A DNA stretch of 64,000 nucleotides from a candidate division TM6 bacterium GW2011_GWF2_37_49 (GCA_000989955.1 LBTE01000001.1:62001-126000); one strand, 5' to 3'. Counted from the stretch's first letter, positions 8,284 through 17,884 are shown. Numbers and translations are program-made. Notes: generated by a model not told the origin, from the letters alone.

Positions 8284-8418
8284 GGCACTTTTTGTTATTT
8301 TCCAAAATATTGTTCGCTATAAAAGATCAGATCATTGACGGCAGGCCGCATCCAAAAATTTATAAAAACGCTGGCATAGCCTACTCTATCGAAGTTTTGG
8401 AATGACATAGTCGATGTA
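8284..8418 (-). repeat. 135-nt dispersed repeat, copy B
   Basis: Minus orientation: starts TACATCGACTATGTCATTCC, has AAATTTTTGGATGCGGCCTGC in the middle and ends AAAATAACAAAAAGTGCC, again 135 nt. Its first 50 bases are nearly identical to copy D (12225-12359). It begins ten bases after the stop codon of the secreted protein gene at 8428. Confidence 0.75.
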
Positions 8419-8427
8419 TGAGCGTAT

Positions 8428-9798
8428 TTATTGTGGGTTTGCGCCTCTTTGGGCTGGTGGAATATACTGATACTCAAAACCCGTTACAAAGTTAAAGTCC
8501 GGAGTATAAAAATCTGCAATAATTGGAAACTTTCTATAATCAATTTGTTGGTATGCTAGCTTATAATCACCGCTATCTCCAGCGATATAAACCACATCGT
8601 TAATTTTATAATTCATGCGAGGCTGGAATGGCCATGCAAGATCTTGTAAGGTTATATTCCTAAACGTACAATAATATTTAACAAACATAATAATTGGATC
8701 AACTATCGAATTTAGATAATTATGGCGTGGCACAGGATCTGGTAAATATTTTTCAGTCAAATAAACAACAATTCTAGGCATTACTCCACGTGAATGCTCA
8801 TTTTGAGGCTCATTTCCATCAGATGGATGATAGTATATTTTAAAATTGTTAATTTTACCTGTAATCTTTCCATCTTCAGCTATATCAATGAGTTTGCTCT
8901 GCAATAAAAATTTAGCAAAATTATAACTAAAATCAGGAAGATACTCTTTTTTTACCTGTAGATGCATTTTAAAAACTGATCCACAAGACTTTTTAGCTGC
9001 GCTCACAAACTGCTGCAATCCAGTTAAATCATCTGATATTCTAGCCGAGCCTTGATGGGATAATATTTCATTAAGGTCGTCAAAATTTTGCGATACAATG
9101 CTTGTAAAAAATGAAAAATAAGCATATCCATTTTCAGCAAATTTCATAGGACGACGATCTAATGAACGGCTAATATCTGCTTCAAAAAATTGACATGCTA
9201 TCTGATCGCCATTAAATATATCTGTATCTTGATACAAATGGTTATCACTAAGCAATTCAGGGATTATAAAAATATAACCACTACGCGCTTGTTGTCCTGA
9301 AGTTGAATATTGTATCCAACCACATGATCCAATTCGATCAGTAATCTCATCGCACCACTCATCAACATTGACCCAATTTGTATTTATACACTCAAATTCA
9401 TCAAACTTAAAGCCTCTTACATCTGCGATCCGCAATTCTGGGACTAACAATGCGGGCACTGGAGGAGCTATCGGTGAGCTTGATTTATCACCACTGCCAC
9501 GGCCTTGGACACATTTTGCCCACGCTGCACGAAACAAATCTGCAATCGATTTTCTAAATCCATGCTTACTATAATATTGACATACTTGGATAGAATGCTT
9601 TTTTAAACGTTTCACCCGTGCCAAAATTTTTAATTTTATTGCCATGGACGCATTTTTTAATTTATCTTTAAAACGCTTAGTCCAGCTCTCCGAGAATTCG
9701 CCTTGTTGCTGTGGATTTGTAGCTGTTTGCACCGAATCAGCCGCATACAAACCGCTACAAACGCTAAAAACCATAAAAAATAAAATGTATTTCTTCAT
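8428..9798 (-). CDS. Secreted protein of unknown function, possible effector
   Basis: 456 residues from the ATG at 9798, which has GGAG nine bases before it. Signal peptide MKKYILFFMVFSVCSGLYA; then a basic helical stretch (residues 30-90), a proline-rich linker (SSSPIAPPVPALLVPE) and a mixed alpha/beta C-terminal domain of about 320 residues. The order of segments in residues 270-430 (FKMHLQVKKEYLPDF, then PRIVVYLTEKYLPD, then YIAGDSGDYKLAY) loosely recalls SpvC/OspF-type effectors, but the catalytic residues are not evident, so this is only a hint. Flanked by copies B and C of the 135-nt repeat. Confidence 0.7.
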   Translation of the reverse strand: MKKYILFFMVFSVCSGLYAADSVQTATNPQQQGEFSESWTKRFKDKLKNASMAIKLKILARVKRLKKHSIQVCQYYSKHGFRKSIADLFRAAWAKCVQGRGSGDKSSSPIAPPVPALLVPELRIADVRGFKFDEFECINTNWVNVDEWCDEITDRIGSCGWIQYSTSGQQARSGYIFIIPELLSDNHLYQDTDIFNGDQIACQFFEADISRSLDRRPMKFAENGYAYFSFFTSIVSQNFDDLNEILSHQGSARISDDLTGLQQFVSAAKKSCGSVFKMHLQVKKEYLPDFSYNFAKFLLQSKLIDIAEDGKITGKINNFKIYYHPSDGNEPQNEHSRGVMPRIVVYLTEKYLPDPVPRHNYLNSIVDPIIMFVKYYCTFRNITLQDLAWPFQPRMNYKINDVVYIAGDSGDYKLAYQQIDYRKFPIIADFYTPDFNFVTGFEYQYIPPAQRGANPQ

Positions 9799-9875
9799 TG
9801 CCAACTCCAAGCCTTAAGATTTGATATCGACCTACGTTGATTGAATGATACATAATTTGTGTAGCTGATTGGAAG

Positions 9876-9899
9876 ATTATTATTATTATTATTATTATT
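9876..9899. repeat. (ATT)8 microsatellite
   Basis: Eight perfect ATT units in the intergenic stretch upstream of the secreted protein gene starting at 9798. Such tracts can vary in length; no effect on the gene is evident. Confidence 0.8.
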
Positions 9900-10083
9900 G
9901 GGCAAAATTGCGATCAGAAGGCGCTTGCCAAGCAGGACTCATACCAAATCGACAAAATAATACATAAAACTCAATTTACTAAATCGCTGATTACATGATT
10001 GGTTTAGAAACTCTTAAAAAACTATTTAATTCTGCAAATTATCATGTATCATGCGTGATTAAATGAAGTCTGCCGAGCGCGCA

Positions 10084-10218
10084 ACCAGTTTTTGTTATTT
10101 TTATTTTTTTCATTCGCCAGCCCAGACCAGATCACTGCCGGCAGGGCGCATTCAAAAATTTATAATTCCCTTAAAATAATCGCCATAATCAGGGATTCAA
10201 GATTGAATACTTGATGTA
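10084..10218 (-). repeat. 135-nt dispersed repeat, copy C
   Basis: Minus orientation: TACATCAAGTATTC at 10218, central AAATTTTTGAATGCGCCCTGC, end ATAACAAAAACTGGT at 10084. Length again 135 nt. Lies 39 bases after the stop of the J-domain/ankyrin gene, on its strand. Confidence 0.7.
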
Positions 10219-10257
10219 TAAGTGCAAAAATCGAGGGTTTGAGTAATGCCTTTTATA

Positions 10258-12015
10258 TTAGTCCACACCTGCTCCTGTCGATGATTGCGATTGCGGCGGC
10301 AGCTGCTCATCAACAATAGGCGTTGTGGAGAGCTCAGGCGGCAACGTTTCTACCTGCTGCTGAGGTTGAATAAACCGCTTAGGCGTAACGGATTTTATCA
10401 ATTTACTTAAATTTCTCTTTATCGTCGCACCATACACACTTAAATTTCTCTTTATCGTCGCACCATAAAAAGTTGTATATTTATAATTACGAATAAAAAA
10501 AGACTTCATTGAAGATAAAAGTTTTTTGATGGCATGCTTCTTTAATAGATCATTGAGATGCTGAGTAAAAAGAGGATTTTGAAGTTCAGAACTAGCATAG
10601 CTGAGTAAAGAGTAAGACTTATCAGAACTAGCATAGCCGAGTAAAGAGTTAGACTTATTATATTCGCTGTCTTTATCGCATTGTATTTTAAAAATTGAAT
10701 CGATGTTGGCTCCATGGTTTATGAGGCACTCTATTAACGTAAAATTCAGGTTATGCTTAATAGCTAAAAATAACGGAGACTTACTTTCCTTTATATCAAA
10801 AAAGTAATCTTTGTCGTAAATATACACATTTTTTCGAGCTTTATGCACGTACCATGCATTCGGATTGGCTCCAAACATAAGTAGATTCTTAGCTATCTCA
10901 ACTAAGCCCTCTTCTAAAGCAAAATGAATAATCTTATATCCAGTATTAGTATCATAGGGCATATCAGTATTCGGATTGGCCTTAAATCTGAGGAGTAAGT
11001 CAACCATTTTCTCATCTTTGTTAATCACGGCATACAATAATGAAGTATAATTACTATTATCTAACACGTTAACATTCGCTCCAGCTCTTAAGAGAGCCTC
11101 AACTAACTCTTTAGACCCAATCTTTGCTGCTAAACATATATCTGCTGGACGTGTATTTCCTGATTTAATAGCATCTCTTATAAGAGCGTCAACTAACTCA
11201 TTAGACCCAATCCTTAGTGCGGCATCGATATGCGTCTGATCTGCTTTTCCTGATTTAATAGCATCTCTTATTTTATCCTCTTCATATTGCATCAATACCT
11301 CAAAATTTTTAAAGTCAGGCGAATCTTTAGGAATCTTTCGTGCAAAATCAAAAACACTTTCACTGTATGTATTTTTAAAGGGCATGGTATCGTCTTCACG
11401 TTCACAGGTAGTCACTATATCCCATGGGTTAGCACCACACTCTAAAAGCTTCTTTATTACATCAATCGCACTGTCTATCGTAAGAATTGTTAAATATAAA
11501 GCGGTGCAATCATTAATCTTGACTTTATCATCAATTACTAAATTAAATTTCAAATTTGGATCAGCACCCTTGCTGAGCAAAAATAATGCGGCGACACCAT
11601 CCTTCGCTCTTAGCGCTCTGTGAAGATCTGTACATCCATCCTCATCCAGTTTATTTATATTTTTTACCGATGCCGAATTTATTAATGTATGCGCAGCACC
11701 AATTTTTGTAAACAAGAGGTTACCAGTACGCTGCGTTTCAACGTTTTTTCCTACTAATTTGTCTGGATGATACTTGAACGCTAGTTTTTTATATGCATTT
11801 TTCGGATCAGCCCCCTCCTCAACTCCAAGTATTTTGTATGGATCACTGTTGGGAGTGTTAAATATTCGATTCGACGCTACATCATCCTTGAATTCACTGG
11901 CATTAAAATCAGCCTGCGGATCAACTTCCATAGCATTAATCGACATCAAGCTAAAACACGTAAATATCATCAACCATAAACACAACAGAGGGCCATGCAG
12001 CGTACCCCTGTCCAT
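10258..12015 (-). CDS. Secreted J-domain and ankyrin-repeat fusion protein
   Basis: 585 residues from the ATG at 12015. From there the protein starts with a signal peptide (MDRGTLHGPLLCLWLMIFTC). A DnaJ-type J-domain follows (DPYKILGVEE to KYHPDKLVGKN, with the HPD triad near residues 83-85). Next come about eight ankyrin repeats (for example DGCTDLHRALRAKDG and NYTSLLYAVINKDEKMVDLL) and a basic, then Pro/Gln-rich tail. Three further in-frame ATGs lie in a 24-bp tandem repeat upstream (12039, 12063, 12087), and the frame opens at 12099, so the true start is uncertain. A J-domain on an exported ankyrin protein suggests an effector recruiting host Hsp70; this is inference. Confidence 0.8.
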   Translation of the reverse strand: MDRGTLHGPLLCLWLMIFTCFSLMSINAMEVDPQADFNASEFKDDVASNRIFNTPNSDPYKILGVEEGADPKNAYKKLAFKYHPDKLVGKNVETQRTGNLLFTKIGAAHTLINSASVKNINKLDEDGCTDLHRALRAKDGVAALFLLSKGADPNLKFNLVIDDKVKINDCTALYLTILTIDSAIDVIKKLLECGANPWDIVTTCEREDDTMPFKNTYSESVFDFARKIPKDSPDFKNFEVLMQYEEDKIRDAIKSGKADQTHIDAALRIGSNELVDALIRDAIKSGNTRPADICLAAKIGSKELVEALLRAGANVNVLDNSNYTSLLYAVINKDEKMVDLLLRFKANPNTDMPYDTNTGYKIIHFALEEGLVEIAKNLLMFGANPNAWYVHKARKNVYIYDKDYFFDIKESKSPLFLAIKHNLNFTLIECLINHGANIDSIFKIQCDKDSEYNKSNSLLGYASSDKSYSLLSYASSELQNPLFTQHLNDLLKKHAIKKLLSSMKSFFIRNYKYTTFYGATIKRNLSVYGATIKRNLSKLIKSVTPKRFIQPQQQVETLPPELSTTPIVDEQLPPQSQSSTGAGVD

Positions 12016-12098
12016 CGTTATACCCCTACCCCTGTCCATCGTTATACCCCTACCCCTGTCCATCGTTATACCCCTACCACTGTCCATCGTTATACCCA
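12003..12098 (-). repeat. 24-bp tandem repeat, four copies, carrying ribosome site and ATG
   Basis: Four head-to-tail 24-bp units at 12003-12026, 12027-12050, 12051-12074 and 12075-12098 (the last with two changes). Read on the minus strand each unit contains AGGGGTATAACGATGG, a Shine-Dalgarno-like sequence about eight bases before an ATG. All four ATGs are in frame with the J-domain/ankyrin protein because 24 is a multiple of three; if translated, each unit adds eight residues (GITMDRGR). Confidence 0.85.
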
Positions 12099-12224
12099 TA
12101 CCGATGCCAGTTGCAATTAAAATAATGGATACAAAGAGTTCAGACTAATAAATATACTACTGATGTAGTGTTACAAATTCACAAACAGAATATCAATAAA
12201 TTAAATAATAATTAGTAGTAGACA

Positions 12225-12359
12225 TGACGTTTTTGTTATTTTTCAAAATCTTGTTAGCTATCAACGACCAGATCAATTGCTGCAGGCCGAGTCTAAAAAC
12301 TTGTAAATTTGCTGGCATGGCCGACTCTATCGAAGTTTTGGAATGACATAGTCGATGTA
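12225..12359 (-). repeat. 135-nt dispersed repeat, copy D
   Basis: Minus orientation: TACATCGACTATGTCATTCC at 12359, central AGTTTTTAGACTCGGCCTGC, end ATAACAAAAACGTCA. 135 nt. Closest relative is copy B. The rest of the 12100-12577 gap holds nothing else recognised. Confidence 0.75.
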
Positions 12360-12577
12360 TCAACCTGCTTATGCATGTTTTGACATGGCGCAAAGTTTGG
12401 TAGATTTTAAAATTAGAATGGTATGACTCTATGCCAGCTTTTGATTTGGCTTGAGTTTTTAGTCAAAACCCTGATTCAATCAAGTCGAACAACATTTTCT
12501 TTGATAATAAATTGATATTTTATCCGAATATATCTATATTTTTATTGTTAACAGTAAATTTTTTGTTTGGAGAGGCC

Positions 12578-13093
12578 ATGGAAAGAAAAATTTTGTACGC
12601 CCCCTGGCGCCACGAATATGTGAACAGAAATCGTGAAAATGATGTAAAAATGCCAATAAAAAACGATTGTATTTTTTGCCATCAGGTGGCATTGGCCGAA
12701 GATGACAAATTTTTTATAATTAAGCGGTTTAAAACCTGCTTTGTGATGATGAATAAATATCCATATAACATTGGGCATTTGATGGTTTTGCCATACGACC
12801 ATATTTCTGATTTGCGAGAGTTAAAATCAGAAATTCGTGCCGAGCTTTTTGACATTGCGGCGCTTACCTTGACGGCTGTAGAAAAAGCTTTAAAAGCCAA
12901 AGGTTTCAATCTTGGAATAAATATGGGTGTTGCAGGTGGAGGAGGTATTCCGTCCCATCTTCATCTTCATATTTTGCCTCGCTGGTTTGGAGATACAAAT
13001 TTTCTTGAAACCATTGGTGAAATTAAAATGCTTAGCTCTGATATTCAAATTGTTTATCAAATGCTTAAAGATGAATTCAAAAAACTTGCATGA
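12578..13093 (+). CDS. HIT-family nucleotide hydrolase or phosphorylase
   Basis: 171 residues from the ATG at 12578, chosen because GGAGAGG precedes it and family members begin near MERKILYAPWRHEYV; an upstream in-frame start would add a non-homologous stretch. Two cysteines (CIFCH) near residues 30-34, the NKYPYNIGHLMVLPYDH strand region, and the catalytic histidine triad HLHLHILPRW near residues 129-138 identify a HIT protein, most like the diadenosine-tetraphosphate phosphorylase type. It probably clears dinucleoside polyphosphates or adenylated side products in the cytoplasm. Confidence 0.88.
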   Translation: MERKILYAPWRHEYVNRNRENDVKMPIKNDCIFCHQVALAEDDKFFIIKRFKTCFVMMNKYPYNIGHLMVLPYDHISDLRELKSEIRAELFDIAALTLTAVEKALKAKGFNLGINMGVAGGGGIPSHLHLHILPRWFGDTNFLETIGEIKMLSSDIQIVYQMLKDEFKKLA

Positions 13094-13125
13094 TTTTAAT
13101 AGCCCTACAAATCAAAGAAATGAGC

Positions 13126-13725
13126 TTATTTTTTTGAAGCTTTTTGAAACAATTTAACTTTAAGTTTTGCAAATTTTTTTCCAGCTCTGCGAGATATGCC
13201 AAATTGTTTTAAATATCCTACTGAATTTTCAATTTGAGCGTTAATGTCGGTAGTATTTTTTGCATTGATCATTTCTCTGTCAATAATCATTCCAAATTTT
13301 TCAAGTTTAAATAAAGGAGCAGTAGATTGTTTTATTGGCTCTCCGAACGAAATTATTGTGCCAAAGGGATCTCTGATAGAAAATGTTTTATAACCCCAAT
13401 CAGTAGTTTTTAGTTCTGTGGCAATCTTGAGATCTTTTTTTAGGCATTTTTGATAGTATTTTTCTATGCCTTTTTTCATCTCAACAAAAAAGCCTGTACA
13501 ACGATTTGCACATCTCTTTATAAAGCTGAATGCGGCAAGTTCTTCAACTTGTGGAGTTCGTAAACTAATACCGCACTTTCCCTTGCGAAGATGCGCGTAA
13601 ACCAAATGTTTTTCGCCTTCCATTCCCTCCTTTAAGCTGGAAAGATCAAACCCTAATTTTTCAGTATAAAATTTGACCCCCTCTTCAACGGAGTCTATAA
13701 TCAAAACTAGTTCCCCTGACTTCAT
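13126..13725 (-). CDS. VOC (glyoxalase/bleomycin-resistance fold) protein with C-terminal extension
   Basis: 199 residues. Residues 1-130 form a VOC module: LVLIIDSVEEGVKFYTEKLGF at the start and DWGYKTFSIRDPFGTIISFGEP at its end. The last 65 residues are basic and outside the usual domain. VOC proteins bind metal and act in isomerisation, dioxygenation or drug binding; the substrate here cannot be told. AAGGA precedes the ATG. Upstream of rpsT on the other side, the gene may be cotranscribed after rpmB-rpsT. Confidence 0.75.
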   Translation of the reverse strand: MKSGELVLIIDSVEEGVKFYTEKLGFDLSSLKEGMEGEKHLVYAHLRKGKCGISLRTPQVEELAAFSFIKRCANRCTGFFVEMKKGIEKYYQKCLKKDLKIATELKTTDWGYKTFSIRDPFGTIISFGEPIKQSTAPLFKLEKFGMIIDREMINAKNTTDINAQIENSVGYLKQFGISRRAGKKFAKLKVKLFQKASKK

Positions 13726-13783
13726 TTTACTATCCTTACCCTCGCTATGAAACTTGCTTTAACTCACAAACTTTAGTCTGAGC

Positions 13784-14050
13784 TTATTTTGTTGCAGCAG
13801 CAACTTTCTTTGCTAGTTTGCTAACTTTACGAGACGCAGTGTTTGCTTTTAATGTTCTTTTGCCTTTTGCCCTTGATATCTTTGCTTCGGCAATTTTCAG
13901 AAGAGACTTTGCTTCTTCGATATTTTTATCATCCAAAGCCTTTAAAACTTTTTTCGTGTAGGTTTTTATCTCTGTGAGTCTTGCCAAATTAACAAGCTCT
14001 CTTTTTTTTGTTTGAACAGCTCTTTTTTTTGCAGATTTAATATTTGCCAT
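13784..14050 (-). CDS. rpsT: Ribosomal protein bS20
   Basis: 88 residues, the normal size. It begins MANIKSAKKRAVQTKKRE, the conserved S20 start, and is very rich in Lys and Ala (KAKGKRTLKANTASRKVSKL). It binds 16S rRNA in the small subunit body. It lies 22 bases after rpmB and is likely in one transcript with it. Confidence 0.96.
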   Translation of the reverse strand: MANIKSAKKRAVQTKKRELVNLARLTEIKTYTKKVLKALDDKNIEEAKSLLKIAEAKISRAKGKRTLKANTASRKVSKLAKKVAAATK

Positions 14051-14072
14051 TGTTACTTCCCTGAAATATTAT

Positions 14073-14270
14073 TTATATTACTTTTTCGATTTTACCGGCT
14101 TTTAAACACTTTGTACAAACAGCGTCGCGATACACATTTGTTTGACCTTTTAATCTAAAACGCATCACATGAACGTTTGGATAAACCCAACGCTTTACTT
14201 TGTTGTTTGCGTTACTCACAAGATTTCCTACCTGCGGTCTTTTATCACATATTGCACATATATTTGCCAT
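14073..14270 (-). CDS. rpmB: Ribosomal protein bL28, zinc-binding type
   Basis: 65 residues starting MANICAICDKRPQVGN and containing RWVYPNVHVMRFRLKG. Two cysteine pairs (CAIC near residues 5-8 and CTKC near 52-55) make this the zinc-binding version. Part of the large ribosomal subunit. AAGGA precedes the ATG. Confidence 0.95.
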   Translation of the reverse strand: MANICAICDKRPQVGNLVSNANNKVKRWVYPNVHVMRFRLKGQTNVYRDAVCTKCLKAGKIEKVI

Positions 14271-14372
14271 TTTGCAGAATCCTTTCGAATAATTTAATTT
14301 TGCAAGTTCTATATTAGCATAAATTCATATATTTTAAATATCTTATCAAAAAGTAAGCACTTACCAAGACCA

Positions 14373-16223
14373 TTAATCATTTGGTCGAAAGGCGTGCATT
14401 TCTCTTGGTTCAATATTTAACAATTCGTAAACCTCTTTTGCATAAAGAGTTTCTTTGTCAAATAGAGTGGTTGCAAGCAAATCCAATCTATCTTTATTTG
14501 TTATTAAAAGCTCTTGGCCCTTCTTTAGGCACCCATCAATTATTTTGCTGATTTCAGTATCAATTTTTTGAGCAGTGCTTTCGGAAAAGTCTTTGTGTTT
14601 TTGAATATCACGTCCTAAATATGGATGTTCTTCAATTGAGTTCAAATCTATTGGCCCCAAATCAGACATTCCGTAGCGACATACCATGCTTCTTGCAATA
14701 TCTGTGGCCTGCTCAATGTCGTTGGATGCGCCAGTGGTTTGTTCGTTAAATATAAGTTTTTCAGATATTAAGCCACCCATGCAAATAACGATTTTTGCCT
14801 CCAGTTCGCTTCTGCTTCTTGAGTATTTGTCCATTTCAGGCAACGACCATGAGACTCCAAGAGCTCTGCCGCGTGGGACTATCGTCACTTTATGTAATGG
14901 ATCAGAGCTTGGAAGTAAAACATTTAGAAGAGTATGTCCAGATTCGTGATACGCAGTCATGCGCTTATCTTTTTCTGACACAATCAACGTTTTGCGTTCA
15001 GCGCCAAGCATTAGCTTGTCTCTTGCTATTTCAATTTGTTCGATTTTAACAGTAAGAAGACCTGTTTTAGAGGCTAACAAAGCTGCTTCATTTATAAGGT
15101 TTTCTAGATCAGCGCCACTAAAACCTGGTGTACCTCTGGCGATTTTGCTTAAATTAACCTCTGGATCGAGCTTTACGTTTTTGGAATGCACGTTTAAAAT
15201 TTCTTCTCTACTGACCAGGTCCGGATATGGAACCTCAATAATTCTGTCAAATCGTCCAGGACGCAACAACGCTTTATCTAGAACATCTGGTCTGTTTGTT
15301 GCAGCAAGAACAATTATTGCTCCGGCCTCTGTTGAAAAACCGTCCATTTCAGAAAGCAATTGATTCAAAGTTTGTTCGCGCTCGTCATTTCCACCACCTA
15401 AGCCTATGCCGCGTTGCCGGCCAACAGCATCAATCTCGTCAATGAAAATTATGCAAGGGCTGTGTTTTTTGGCTTGAGCAAAGAGATCGCGGACTCTTGA
15501 GGCTCCAACGCCAACAAAAACCTCCACAAAATCAGAGCCGCTGATGCTAAAAAATGGACGACTGGACTCGCCTGCAACGGCTTTTGCTAAAAGAGTTTTT
15601 CCGTTTCCAGGAGCACCACTGAGCAGGATTCCGCGCGGAATTTTTGCTCCAAGACGTTCAAATTTTTGTGGATTTTTTAAAAACTCTATAATATCTCGCA
15701 AATCTTCTTTTGCTTCGACAACTCCTGCAACATCTTTAAATGTTACACTTATTGTGTTTGGGGAAAAAAATTTGGCCTTACTTTTTCCAACACTAAAAAT
15801 TTTACCAGCGCCACCGCCACCCGAATTATTTTGGTTTTGCCTGAAATAAAAGAATATTAATAAAATTAAAAACGGAAGCAGAGATAAAAATAAGTACATC
15901 CCCCAAGAATGCTTTTCTGCAGGGTAAACCTCGGCATCAACATTATTTGCTTTAATTGTGCTCCAAAACATCTCTGTTGGGGCTATGTAAGCAGAAAATG
16001 TCTTATTGTTTACGTATTTTCCTTGAACGTACTGATCTTGCACAATAATGGATGCAATTTTTTTATTGTCCATCTCTTTTAGCAGCTTTGTATACGTTAA
16101 CACCTCAACCTCTCTGTTTGCACTGTTGAACCAGAAAAGATATAAAACTCCGATCCCAACCACTGCCAATAAAAGCCAAAGAGCTCCTGGGCCCGGATTT
16201 CCTCCGCTAAAACTTTTTTTCAT
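14373..16223 (-). CDS. ftsH: ATP-dependent zinc metalloprotease FtsH
   Basis: 616 residues from the ATG at 16223 (GAGGA nine bases upstream; an in-frame start at 16244 lacks such a site). Two membrane helices (near residues 13-31 and 107-127) enclose a short periplasmic domain. The AAA domain follows, with Walker A GAPGNGKT (near 203-210), Walker [16 protein letters not shown] and [20 protein letters not shown]. The M41 protease carries the zinc motif HESGH (near residue 430). FtsH degrades misfolded membrane proteins and unstable regulators at the inner membrane. Confidence 0.97.
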   Translation of the reverse strand: MKKSFSGGNPGPGALWLLLAVVGIGVLYLFWFNSANREVEVLTYTKLLKEMDNKKIASIIVQDQYVQGKYVNNKTFSAYIAPTEMFWSTIKANNVDAEVYPAEKHSWGMYLFLSLLPFLILLIFFYFRQNQNNSGGGGAGKIFSVGKSKAKFFSPNTISVTFKDVAGVVEAKEDLRDIIEFLKNPQKFERLGAKIPRGILLSGAPGNGKTLLAKAVAGESSRPFFSISGSDFVEVFVGVGASRVRDLFAQAKKHSPCIIFIDEIDAVGRQRGIGLGGGNDEREQTLNQLLSEMDGFSTEAGAIIVLAATNRPDVLDKALLRPGRFDRIIEVPYPDLVSREEILNVHSKNVKLDPEVNLSKIARGTPGFSGADLENLINEAALLASKTGLLTVKIEQIEIARDKLMLGAERKTLIVSEKDKRMTAYHESGHTLLNVLLPSSDPLHKVTIVPRGRALGVSWSLPEMDKYSRSRSELEAKIVICMGGLISEKLIFNEQTTGASNDIEQATDIARSMVCRYGMSDLGPIDLNSIEEHPYLGRDIQKHKDFSESTAQKIDTEISKIIDGCLKKGQELLITNKDRLDLLATTLFDKETLYAKEVYELLNIEPREMHAFRPND

Positions 16224-16456
16224 AATTATTTTCCTCAAATACAAATTTGAAAATAACAGCTATAAACCACTCAATCTTACCTATTTTATCTATAAATTGC
16301 TCTTAAAAACTTTTAGATTCCGTAACAACAAATTGAAGTCTTTCGAGTTTCCATTCATGATAAAGATATATGAAATAAGCAATACAAGCGATGTAACATC
16401 TATAGTCTAATAAATAAAATTAAATAATTCCATCACTATTTTTGCTTGTTTTTTTT

Positions 16457-17818
16457 CTAACTGTAATAAGTTTTTCCAGTCCAACAAGGAAAACTCTTGG
16501 GCTTGTCGTCAAATGTTAAAATTTTAGTTTTTTTACTTGTTGTATTTAAAACAGCTATCTGAGGCACGTTTTTGTAAGCCTTAGGATGCAAATAATCAAC
16601 TGAAAAGGCTATGTAGTTGCCACATTCTGACCAAACCGGCTCTTGCTTGCTAGCATTATCAAATGTAAGCTGTTTTTCTGTTGCTTTTTTATTATCAAGG
16701 TCCATCGTAAATAACTGGAAATACCCATTTACAAGGCGACAAAAAACAATGGAATTATTTTTTTTACAGTAAGATGGTGCTGCACAGTACCCCTTTCCGT
16801 TCGTGACACGTTTCGTTGTTTTATTCTTTGTGTCTAGTAGATAAATTTGCGGTTGTCCAGTTTCAAAATCGGAGCAAAAGACTACATCGTTATTTGGTAG
16901 ATAACATGGAGAAACATTATTTTCGCCATTGTTTGTAAGCTGGGTAAAAATTTTCTTTTTTAGTTTTTTACAAATATTCTGATCGTACAAGTATAATTCT
17001 GAATTTTTTTTACCTGACATGCACAGAATTGCTTTAGACCCGTCTTCAGAAAACGATGGTTGCATATTTAATCCATCGTAAGGACAAACCACTTTTAAGC
17101 TGTTTGACATGATATCGATGGACATTAATTTGCTATTTTCCCTTGTTATTTGAGAGAAAAATAATACTGGGGCTTGAGTGTGCCATCTTGGGGCAAGGTT
17201 TATACGGTGAGAAGTATATAAAACTTTTTCTTGCTTACACGCATAATCCGATATACATATCGCTTTACACTTGTTTGATAATTGTTTGCAATAAGCAAGC
17301 GTGCTTAGCATTGGACCATGTTGTCCTGTCAATGCTGGCAAAAGAATATCGGAAATTGCGTGCGCATCGCAAACTATGCTTTTATCATTAAACTTAAATT
17401 TTTTTTGAAAAACTGATTGTCCTGATGAGGGCTCTTTCATCGTGACAGAGATTATTCTACTATCATTATTGTTTTTATCTACAGATTCTTCTTTTAAAAA
17501 ACCACACAAAGAAACATCGTTTTTAAAGAGGTTGGCTAACACTTTATTGTCTGGCTCTGTGTCTGTCTTTTTGAGCTCGACAGATATTTGGTCTGTAAAT
17601 TCAAGGTCAAATTGAATAACTTTTGCTAATTGCAAGAAAATAGGATCTTCGTTTAGACTCAACATTAAGCATTTAATTTTAGCATGACTTGTCGCATTTA
17701 CTGTTGTTTGGATAAGGTTATCAGGTGCTTTTTGCTGCATTAGATTGCTAAAAAGGCAAGCAGTAGTATTATAAAAAAATATAAATAATAACATTATTTT
17801 TTTTCTGTAAATATACAT
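16457..17818 (-). CDS. tolB: TolB-like periplasmic beta-propeller protein
   Basis: 453 residues with an N-terminal signal segment (KIMLLFIFFYNTTACLF), an N-terminal TolB domain and repeated PD40-type blades in the C-terminal half (for example LNMQPSFSEDGSKAILCMSG, NNVSPCYLPNNDVVFCSD, EPVWSECGNYIAFSVD). AGGAG precedes the ATG. It is the last gene of tolQ-tolR-tolA-tolB; in the Tol-Pal system TolB shuttles between Pal and TolA during outer-membrane constriction. Identification rests on the blades and the operon. Confidence 0.88.
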   Translation of the reverse strand: MYIYRKKIMLLFIFFYNTTACLFSNLMQQKAPDNLIQTTVNATSHAKIKCLMLSLNEDPIFLQLAKVIQFDLEFTDQISVELKKTDTEPDNKVLANLFKNDVSLCGFLKEESVDKNNNDSRIISVTMKEPSSGQSVFQKKFKFNDKSIVCDAHAISDILLPALTGQHGPMLSTLAYCKQLSNKCKAICISDYACKQEKVLYTSHRINLAPRWHTQAPVLFFSQITRENSKLMSIDIMSNSLKVVCPYDGLNMQPSFSEDGSKAILCMSGKKNSELYLYDQNICKKLKKKIFTQLTNNGENNVSPCYLPNNDVVFCSDFETGQPQIYLLDTKNKTTKRVTNGKGYCAAPSYCKKNNSIVFCRLVNGYFQLFTMDLDNKKATEKQLTFDNASKQEPVWSECGNYIAFSVDYLHPKAYKNVPQIAVLNTTSKKTKILTFDDKPKSFPCWTGKTYYS

Positions 17819-17884
17819 AAAAGCTCCTATTTGTTTTGCTAGTATCTGGGATTATTTAAAACAGTTAAAAGAGTAATGTAAGCG

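Noticed and set aside
8295-8477. 60-codon minus-strand ORF overlapping the end of the secreted protein gene
   Set aside because: It lies mostly in repeat copy B, has no ribosome site and overlaps a real gene.
9876-9899. (ATT)8 as a phase-variation tract
   Set aside because: It is well upstream of the gene start, outside the coding frame and not clearly between promoter elements; no evidence for an effect.
12193-12393. 66-codon minus-strand ORF
   Set aside because: Falls inside repeat copy D; no homologous frame is open in the sister copy B.
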